Assembly: GCA_000435535.1 (NCBI GenBank)
Contig: FR884564.1
Location: forward strand, 1,769 to 15,998
Direction of reading: 5' to 3'
DNA from: Clostridium sp. CAG:575
GTDB lineage: Bacteria > Bacillota > Clostridia > TANB77 > CAG-508
DNA length: 14,230 nt
The notes under the pieces were generated by a model. It was given only the letters and a program-made list of their open reading frames with translations, was not told the origin of the DNA and did not search any database. Positions 1 to 4,582 of this stretch are shown piece after piece. The position numbers and the translations under genes are program-made. Within the stretch, counting starts at the first letter, position 1, and the number at the start of each line of letters is the position of its first letter.

Positions 1-258
1 AAAATAAAAATAATTTTTTAGAATCAGTTTTTTTAAAATTTTTTCTTCTAGCTCATCAATTACTAAACAAGAAAGGATACAAGATATTTCATGAATAAAA
101 CTGTTATTATTATTTCCCCTATAATGGACAATAATATTCTTATAATTTTTAAATTCATTTGAAGCAATATATATGGGTTCTATTTCAATATATTCAAGTT
201 CATTTAGTAGATAATCAAGTAAGTTATTATTGTTTGTTTTTATACAAATTGATTTCAT
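1..258 (-). CDS. ytxC: Putative sporulation protein YtxC, N-terminal part (runs off the window)
   Basis: An open frame of 86 codons starts at the ATG complementary to 256-258 and continues past position 1 with no stop, so only the N-terminus is visible. An AAAGGAG ribosome binding site lies at 265-271 on the minus strand. The protein begins MKSICIKTNNNNLLDYLL and continues with a segment rich in Glu, Ile and Tyr (EIEPIYIASNEFKNYKNI). I recognise this as the N-terminus of the clostridial YtxC family (putative sporulation proteins). Its molecular role is not established; the family is found in endospore formers, hence the link to sporulation. It is transcribed away from the small membrane protein gene at 514, and the two share a 255-bp intergenic region. 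The family call rests on recall of N-terminal sequence only and would be firmer with the C-terminal part. Confidence 0.65.
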   Translation of the reverse strand, partial: MKSICIKTNNNNLLDYLLNELEYIEIEPIYIASNEFKNYKNIIVHYRGNNNNSFIHEISCILSCLVIDELEEKILKKLILKNYFYF

Positions 259-341
259 GAAAAACTCCTTTCCTTAAGTAGTATCTACTAAATTAATAAA
301 AGTTATACCATATAATATGTAATTTTTAAGAAAAAGAAATA

Positions 342-360
342 TGTCCAATTAAATTGGACA
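342..360. promoter_or_regulatory. Perfect 19-bp palindrome, probable operator
   Basis: TGTCCAATT, one A, then AATTGGACA: a perfect 9-1-9 inverted repeat. It ends 20 bp upstream of the -35 box at 381 and lies in the intergenic region between the divergent ytxC-like and small membrane protein genes. No T-tract follows, so it is not a terminator. The size and symmetry fit a dimeric DNA-binding regulator. The regulator is not identifiable from the window. Confidence 0.5.
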
Positions 361-380
361 ATTTAATTCATATATTTTAG

Positions 381-409
381 TTGAACTTTACATAAAAAAG
401 TGGTAAAAT
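381..409 (+). promoter_or_regulatory. Sigma-A type promoter for the small membrane protein gene
   Basis: The -35 box TTGAAC (381-386) is separated by exactly 17 bp from the -10 box TAAAAT (404-409). The likely transcription start is near 416, giving a leader of about 100 nt before the ATG at 514. The 19-bp palindrome at 342-360 is just upstream, a position suited to an activator or a repressor. Confidence 0.6.
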
Positions 410-444
410 AAATATTAGAGAGTGAAAGATACTAAATTTTAAAC

Positions 445-464
445 ACTTAATTTGTAAATTAAGT
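445..464 (+). promoter_or_regulatory. Leader hairpin (9-2-9 inverted repeat)
   Basis: ACTTAATTT, GT, AAATTAAGT forms a perfect inverted repeat inside the predicted 5' leader of the gene at 514. A run of A, not T, follows on the plus strand, so it is not a plus-strand terminator. It could be a second operator half or an mRNA-stabilising stem. The high AT content means chance cannot be excluded. Confidence 0.3.
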
Positions 465-513
465 AAAAAAACTAAGTACTAGTCAGCATTAAAAAATCAG
501 GAGGTAATGGCTA

Positions 514-747
514 ATGAAAAAATTAGGACGGAAAAAAATTATTGAGAGGATAAGCGAATTAATATTAGCAATAATTTACTTGTTTGAAGTGAGTTTAATT
601 CTATTTTGCATATATTATTGTAAAATAGAAAAAATTACAGTTATTAATTGTGTAGCAATAATTATTATATCTATATATTTCTTAATTGGAATGAGATTAA
701 TAATAAAGTGTATAGTAGAAATTTTGAAAGAAAAAATAAAAAGATAA
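514..747 (+). CDS. Small two-helix membrane protein of unknown function
   Basis: This 77-aa protein is one I do not recognise. It has a basic N-terminus (MKKLGRKK), a first hydrophobic helix at about residues 16-36 and a second at about 41-65, and ends in a basic tail (LKEKIKR). That is a hairpin membrane protein with both ends probably cytoplasmic by the positive-inside rule. The start is supported by AGGAGGTAA at 499-507, about 8 nt before the ATG. It forms a single-gene unit: a good promoter at 381-409, a palindromic operator candidate upstream, and a strong terminator at 777-805. Its own regulated promoter suggests a conditional role, possibly stress- or sporulation-related given the divergent ytxC-like gene, but that is inference. 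No enzymatic motif is visible. Confidence 0.6.
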   Translation: MKKLGRKKIIERISELILAIIYLFEVSLILFCIYYCKIEKITVINCVAIIIISIYFLIGMRLIIKCIVEILKEKIKR

Positions 748-776
748 AAAGATTAAAGATAGTAGAACTTAGTTTT

Positions 777-805
777 CAAGAGCCTCATTGAGGCTCTTGT
801 TTTTT
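777..805 (+). terminator. Rho-independent terminator
   Basis: CAAGAGCCTC, loop ATT, GAGGCTCTTG is a perfect 10-bp stem followed by six T (800-805). It ends transcription of the small gene at 514-747. The minus-strand GH57 gene ends right beside it at 810. The stem could serve that side too, but no T-tract follows on the minus strand. Confidence 0.9.
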
Positions 806-809
806 AGAA

Positions 810-2396
810 CTATCTATATATATTGTAATCAATCTCAGGAAAAATACAATCCTTTTTAGAAATATCTTTTAAGAAATCTTCATCAATTTCATCATTTTTA
901 ATTTGATAATATAATTTTGTAAAACGACCGACATGATCTTTGATTCTTTTTTTGGCATAATCAACCATAGTTCCATTAGTAATAATAAATAGCCAATCAC
1001 TACTTTGAGCAAGCAATAATTCTCTAGCACATTGATTTAAAGCTTTTTTCTTTAAACCTTTTGCATTAGGAAAAGTTTGAGCAAGTTCACACATTCTATC
1101 TCCAGCAACATGTAAATGTCTATGAACATAATCATTTGTAGGATTAAGCCATACTTCACTGTAACCATTGGCTCCCCAACTAGAGCGACAAGGAGAACAA
1201 ACTTGCATTTCCGGATATTTATCAATATATTCAGAAGGTGTAATTAATTCAAAATTACAATCATCATAATAAATCTTTTTAAATAGTATGTATAACCAAT
1301 AAGGACCTTCATACCACCAATGACCGTAAAGTTCTGCATCATATGGACAAAGTATAATAGGAGGCTTATCCATATATGGTGAGATATCATTTATTTGTTT
1401 CGTTCTACAATCTAGAAAATGTCCAGCTTGTCTTTCTGCAGAATCCTTAGCCCATTGCAGATTATAATAATCTTTAAATTCTGTTTTTCCAGTTATACGA
1501 TAATATTTTATACCAGTATGAACACGAACACCATTATGCGCAATATATGGTTTTATATAATCATAATCAGCTTCATAACCAATGTCACGATAAAATTCCC
1601 TGTAATTATAATCACCAGGGTAACCATTAATTGAACTCCAAACCTGCCTAGATGATTCTAAATCTCTACCAAAAGCGACAACTCCTTCAGGAGAAACAAT
1701 TGGAGAAAAAGTACCATAAATAGGAGTAGGGTTTGCATATAAAATACCATGTGTTTCTGTAATTATATAGTCAATACCAAATTCTTTAAGATATTTATCA
1801 GCTTCTGGAACATAGCCACATTCAGGAAGCCATATACCACGTGGAGGTCTTCCAAAATATTTTTTATATGTTTCTACACCAACAGCAATTTGTGCTTTAA
1901 CTGTTTTTTCATTAACATACAAAATAGGAAAATAACCATGTGTTGCTCCACATGTTATTATTTCTAGGACACCAATATCTTGAAAATGTTTAAATTGACT
2001 TATTAAATCACGTTTAAAAACATCATTAAATAAATGCAAATCATTAGAATATCGTTCAAAATAATAGTGTGAAAGCTTATTCAATCTTTCATTTCCAGCA
2101 GTTCTAACAATTTCTTTTTTTGAAAGTTCAATCATTCTTTTTAAATATTTAATATATTTTCTTTGTAATAATTTATTATCTAACATAGAAAGTAGAGGAG
2201 GAGTCATAGACATTGTAATTCTAAAATTAACTCCTTCATCAACTAGTTTTTGAAAATTTACTAATAATGGAATATAAGTTTCAGAAATTGCTTCATATAA
2301 CCATGATTCTTCTAAATAGTCATCACTTTCTGGATGATGAATAAATGGAAGATGAGCATGTAAAACAAAACTTACATAGCCTTTTTTCTCTTGCAT
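810..2396 (-). CDS. GH57 family 1,4-alpha-glucan branching enzyme (DUF1957 type)
   Basis: This 528-aa protein is full length for GH57 branching enzymes, which cut an alpha-1,4-glucan chain and re-attach it by an alpha-1,6 link to build glycogen-like polymer in the cytoplasm. Conserved GH57 motifs are visible: HAHLPF (residues 13-18), GATHGYFP (150-157), WLPECGY (189-195) with the presumed nucleophile Glu192, and CPYDAELYGHWW (350-361) with the presumed acid/base Asp353. The C-terminal helical DUF1957-type region follows, with VHRHLHVAGDR (424-434) and AQSSDWLF (463-470). There is no signal peptide. AAGGAG lies just upstream of the ATG. It is the second gene of a minus-strand unit after the DUF4912 gene (63-nt gap), a pairing that recurs in bacteria. 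The name glgB is normally used for the unrelated GH13 enzyme, so no symbol is given. Amylase-type side activity is possible. Confidence 0.9.
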   Translation of the reverse strand: MQEKKGYVSFVLHAHLPFIHHPESDDYLEESWLYEAISETYIPLLVNFQKLVDEGVNFRITMSMTPPLLSMLDNKLLQRKYIKYLKRMIELSKKEIVRTAGNERLNKLSHYYFERYSNDLHLFNDVFKRDLISQFKHFQDIGVLEIITCGATHGYFPILYVNEKTVKAQIAVGVETYKKYFGRPPRGIWLPECGYVPEADKYLKEFGIDYIITETHGILYANPTPIYGTFSPIVSPEGVVAFGRDLESSRQVWSSINGYPGDYNYREFYRDIGYEADYDYIKPYIAHNGVRVHTGIKYYRITGKTEFKDYYNLQWAKDSAERQAGHFLDCRTKQINDISPYMDKPPIILCPYDAELYGHWWYEGPYWLYILFKKIYYDDCNFELITPSEYIDKYPEMQVCSPCRSSWGANGYSEVWLNPTNDYVHRHLHVAGDRMCELAQTFPNAKGLKKKALNQCARELLLAQSSDWLFIITNGTMVDYAKKRIKDHVGRFTKLYYQIKNDEIDEDFLKDISKKDCIFPEIDYNIYR

Positions 2397-2422
2397 AACG
2401 TATCTCCTTTTAACAAAATATA

Positions 2423-2449
2423 AGGTATTTTAGAAAGTATAAAATACCT
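2423..2449 (-). other. Intergenic hairpin between the DUF4912 and GH57 genes
   Basis: AGGTATTTTA, 7-nt loop, TAAAATACCT is a perfect 10-bp stem. It starts about 10 nt after the DUF4912 stop and ends before the ribosome binding site of the GH57 gene. Only a weak T-rich stretch follows on the minus strand, so it looks more like an mRNA-processing or stability element, or a leaky attenuator, than a full terminator. Confidence 0.4.
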
Positions 2450-2459
2450 CAAGTAAAAT

Positions 2460-3275
2460 CTATTTGAATTGAGAAGAAGGATTTGAAAAATCTTCTATAT
2501 TTTCATCAGAATAAATTTTTTTATATAAATCATAAATATTATATACTTTTCCCATGTTTTGTATAAAAGATAAATTGGTAGCATCTTTTGGAGTTTCCTT
2601 GTTAGTTTTTACATTTCGAAAATATACCATCTTTTGATTTTTATCAAATAGAATATGATCATTTGGTGATTCAATTTCATTTGAAGAAGAAATATAAATA
2701 TAATCTTTATCTATCTTAACACTATTTGAGTTTGGACGTCTGCCAAGTTCAATTCTATAATCACAACTACTATCGTTTACCTTTAAATACCAACTATTTG
2801 CAAAATCGTTTATATCTACTTCAAAACTATAATTCATTGTATCATTATGAATGATTAAAACAGGATGTGTTGTTTCAAAAAAAGAATCTCCATATTCTTT
2901 TTTGAAATTTTCTCTATCTTCATCAGAAATATCCCAATATACAAATAAAGTAGTAGGAGTTTGTGCTAAAATCCTTACAATAGTTTGATTATATCTATAT
3001 GGTAAATCATAATATTCAACATTAGAAATGTATTTGGAAGTTTTAGTAGAACTTTTTGATACTTTTTTTGTTGGATTTTTTGATAATGTTGCTTTCTTAG
3101 TTGTTTTTGAAATTACTGTTTTTTTTCCTTTTTTTTGAGTATTTGTTTTTGCTTTAGAATTTGAAGTAGTAGTCTTTTGAGATTTTATGGTACTTTTTTT
3201 TGTATTAGTTTTTTTTATGCTAGCTATTGCAGGATTTTTTGTATTTAATTTTACTTCTTTTGTTTTCTCTGACAT
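2460..3275 (-). CDS. DUF4912 domain protein with Lys/Thr/Ser-rich N-terminal tail
   Basis: I place the start at the ATG complementary to 3273-3275 (MSEKTKEVKLN), because AGGAGGA sits 5 nt upstream (3281-3287). A further in-frame ATG lies 36 nt upstream but has no comparable site. The 271-aa product has two parts. Residues 1 to about 80 are low complexity and strongly basic (Lys, Thr, Ser, Asn), probably disordered. From about residue 85 comes a globular DUF4912-like domain with DLPYRYNQTIVRIL and FVYWDIS, then a beta-rich segment. The family's function is unknown. Repeated neighbourhood with GH57 branching enzymes suggests a role in polysaccharide handling, perhaps carbohydrate binding. It is the first gene of the unit; a candidate promoter lies at 3315-3343. 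The basic tail could bind nucleic acid or an acidic polymer, which is speculation. Confidence 0.75.
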   Translation of the reverse strand: MSEKTKEVKLNTKNPAIASIKKTNTKKSTIKSQKTTTSNSKAKTNTQKKGKKTVISKTTKKATLSKNPTKKVSKSSTKTSKYISNVEYYDLPYRYNQTIVRILAQTPTTLFVYWDISDEDRENFKKEYGDSFFETTHPVLIIHNDTMNYSFEVDINDFANSWYLKVNDSSCDYRIELGRRPNSNSVKIDKDYIYISSSNEIESPNDHILFDKNQKMVYFRNVKTNKETPKDATNLSFIQNMGKVYNIYDLYKKIYSDENIEDFSNPSSQFK

Positions 3276-3314
3276 TTTTTTCCTCCTATGTGAATTCTCA
3301 TTTTCTTTCAATAT

Positions 3315-3343
3315 ATACTATACTAAAATAGAAATAAATTCAA
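3315..3343 (-). promoter_or_regulatory. Candidate promoter for the DUF4912-GH57 unit
   Basis: On the minus strand, TTGAAT (3338-3343) is followed after 17 bp by TAGTAT (3315-3320). The predicted start lies about 35 nt upstream of the DUF4912 initiation codon. The -10 box matches consensus at only four of six positions. Confidence 0.4.
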
Positions 3344-3390
3344 GTGAATATTGCAAAAAAATAAGTTTTATCGTGTTTAAAATTTTAATA

Positions 3391-3399
3391 TGTTATAAT
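3391..3399 (+). promoter_or_regulatory. Extended -10 promoter of the decayed VanW/adenylation/ACP locus
   Basis: TGTTATAAT is an exact extended -10 element (TG, one base, TATAAT) about 35 nt upstream of the ATG at 3434. No convincing -35 box is seen, which extended -10 promoters tolerate. AGAAGGGG at 3422-3429 is the ribosome binding site that follows. Promoter and start survive although the genes behind them are broken. Confidence 0.5.
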
Positions 3400-3433
3400 T
3401 AAATTGGAAAATAAAGATAAAAGAAGGGGAAAA

Positions 3434-3532
3434 ATGAAAAGGAAATTATTTTGTGAATATGGACCAACAGCATATCAAATTTCTGTAACAAAAGAAGCAA
3501 TTTTGAAAGATTTGATGATATTGACATCATAA
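3434..3532 (+). pseudogene. N-terminal stub resembling VanW family proteins
   Basis: A 32-codon frame starts at an ATG with AGAAGGGG 4 nt upstream and reads MKRKLFCEYGPTAYQISV. This resembles the conserved N-terminus of VanW family proteins, which start with RKLFCE, a few residues, then Y-x-I-S. After about 23 residues the resemblance ends and the frame hits TAA at 3530. The sequence from about 3508 on matches an adenylation domain in another frame. A deletion has therefore joined the start of one gene to the interior of the next. VanW function is not known; it accompanies some vancomycin-resistance clusters but is widespread elsewhere. A real 32-aa peptide cannot be excluded because the translation signals are intact. 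Confidence 0.5.
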
Positions 3533-3678
3533 ATAGTTATGGCCCTACAGAATATACTTTTGCAGTTACTAGTATAAAAATAAATAAAAAGGAATTTGAT
3601 GAAAAAGAAATTCCATTAAATTAAAACGGAAAATTAGATGAAAAAAAGTTATTGGAGGATTATAAAAATGGAAAATAA
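3508..3678 (+). pseudogene. Remnant of an AMP-binding (DltA/NRPS-like) adenylation domain
   Basis: One frame reads RFDDIDIINSYGPTEYTFAV, containing NSYGPTE, the A5 signature of adenylate-forming enzymes. After about 15 further residues it jumps to NGKLDEKKLLEDYKNGK, containing NGK(L/I/V)D, the C-terminal A10 signature with the catalytic Lys. The roughly 150 residues that normally separate A5 from A10 are missing, and a TAA (3622-3624) interrupts the joint. The frame stops at 3676-3678, overlapping the ATG of the following carrier protein at 3668 by 11 nt. Such coupling is expected for an adenylation enzyme and its partner acyl carrier protein. The intact gene probably loaded an amino acid, possibly D-alanine, onto that carrier. 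It has no function in its present state. Confidence 0.7.
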
Positions 3679-3917
3679 AATAAAATAAAATAGTGGATAT
3701 AATTAAAGATGTAACAAATTATGATGAATTAACTATTGATAATGATATTAATTTGATTGAAAATAATATAATTGATTCACTTGCTTTTATAGAATTAATT
3801 GCTCAATTAGAAGATATTTTTAATATAGAAATTCAACCATCACAAGTTCAAAATTATACTTGGAGAACTGTAAAAAATATAATAGAAATGGTTAAAGAAA
3901 AAATAGGACGAGAATAA
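3668..3917 (+). pseudogene. DltC-like acyl/peptidyl carrier protein with frameshifted start
   Basis: From GTG 3693 a 74-codon frame reads a complete carrier domain. IIDSLAFIEL carries the phosphopantetheine-accepting Ser (residue 29 from the GTG), followed by FNIEIQPSQVQNYTWRTV, which resembles DltC-type carriers. The original start is probably ATG 3668, 10 nt after GGAGG (3654-3658). Its frame now reads only MENKIK before TAA. Four AAAAT copies lie between them; with two copies the frame would read MENKIVDIIKDV and run straight into the carrier domain, so a 10-bp expansion explains the break. GTG 3693 has no ribosome binding site. Together with the ruined adenylation partner upstream, this suggests a recently inactivated gene. 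Low-level translation from the GTG is possible, so the domain could still be made. Confidence 0.6.
3672..3691. repeat. Pentanucleotide repeat (AAAAT) x4
   Basis: Four perfect tandem copies of AAAAT lie inside codons 2-7 of the carrier protein gene. Two copies would keep the gene in frame; the four present shift it. Slipped-strand mispairing is the simplest origin. Confidence 0.85.
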
Positions 3918-4013
3918 AAAATGTTAGATACAATCTGTGAAAATAAAATATTTATATAGTAAGATAGCAAATATTTATATTATATCTTAGTAGATTGAGA
4001 TAAGATTGGTATG

Positions 4014-4037
4014 ATTTTTACAATAAATTGTAAAAAT
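4014..4037. repeat. Perfect 11-bp hairpin upstream of the TrbC/VirB2-like gene
   Basis: ATTTTTACAAT, AA, ATTGTAAAAAT is a perfect inverted repeat. It lies four bases before the -35 box at 4041 and about 10 nt before a run of seven T (4047-4053). It could be an AT-rich terminator for the decayed locus upstream or an operator for the promoter at 4041. Sequence alone does not decide. Confidence 0.45.
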
Positions 4038-4040
4038 TCC

Positions 4041-4069
4041 TTGCTATTTTTTTAAAGTTATTGTATGAT
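4041..4069 (+). promoter_or_regulatory. Promoter of the TrbC/TadZ-like/GGDEF-like operon
   Basis: TTGCTA (4041-4046), a 17-bp spacer, and TATGAT (4064-4069). The leader to the ATG at 4132 is about 57 nt and contains GGGAG before the start. This is the only clear promoter seen before 8902 on the plus strand. Confidence 0.5.
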
Positions 4070-4131
4070 ATATAAGCATAGATAAATCAATAAAAAATAA
4101 AGAAAATTAGAAAGATAGAAGGGAGCATAAA

Positions 4132-4539
4132 ATGAAAAAAATATTACCTATAATTGTCACAATAATTATGGCATGTGCTTTTTTGGCAATTAATATACCA
4201 GTATATGCAACGGAAAAAGTAATTGATAGTGAAACAGAAAGTAAAATCATTGAAATTAAAGAAAACCAAGCGAAATCTTTAAAAGATTATCAAGACAAAT
4301 ATGGATCTGAAACATATGGATTAGTAGCATATATTTTAAATATAGTAAGAATATATAGTATTCCATTTTGCTTTTTAGGGATAGCTATAGGAGCAATACA
4401 TCAATATGTAATTGGTATCCGTAAACTAGATACATTAGAAAAGGGTATGGGATTAATAGTTACATTTGTAACATTATTAGTAATATGTCAAGTCTTACCA
4501 TTAGCATTTGCAATGTTTGTTAAATTTGGAAGAGGATAA
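4132..4539 (+). CDS. TrbC/VirB2-like small membrane protein (pilin-type)
   Basis: The 135-aa protein has a signal peptide (MKKILPIIVTII..., probable cut after VYA at residue 26). A charged segment follows (about 27-60), then two hydrophobic helices at about 64-92 and 105-131 joined by a short basic loop (IRKLDTLEKG). This architecture, a signal peptide followed by two membrane helices with a small basic turn, is that of TrbC/VirB2 type IV secretion pilins. The sequence match is weak, so the call is by architecture. It is the first gene of the operon and sits 43 nt ahead of a CpaE/TadZ-like gene. Both point to an envelope machine (pilus or secretion), but no VirB4, VirD4 or TadA ATPase is in the window. 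An alternative is a small membrane protein with a channel or holin-like role. Confidence 0.5.
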   Translation: MKKILPIIVTIIMACAFLAINIPVYATEKVIDSETESKIIEIKENQAKSLKDYQDKYGSETYGLVAYILNIVRIYSIPFCFLGIAIGAIHQYVIGIRKLDTLEKGMGLIVTFVTLLVICQVLPLAFAMFVKFGRG

Positions 4540-4582
4540 AATCTAAAAACACAAACCGATAGAAAGGAAAGGAAAATAACAA

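Noticed and set aside
777..799. Bidirectional terminator serving the GH57 gene too
   Set aside because: The stem is symmetrical, but the minus strand has no T-tract after it, so only the plus-strand role is supported.
3276..3311. Upstream ATG extending the DUF4912 protein by 12 residues (MKENENSHRRKK)
   Set aside because: AGGAGGA at 3281-3287 lies inside this extension at ideal distance from the ATG at 3275, and the upstream ATG lacks a comparable site.
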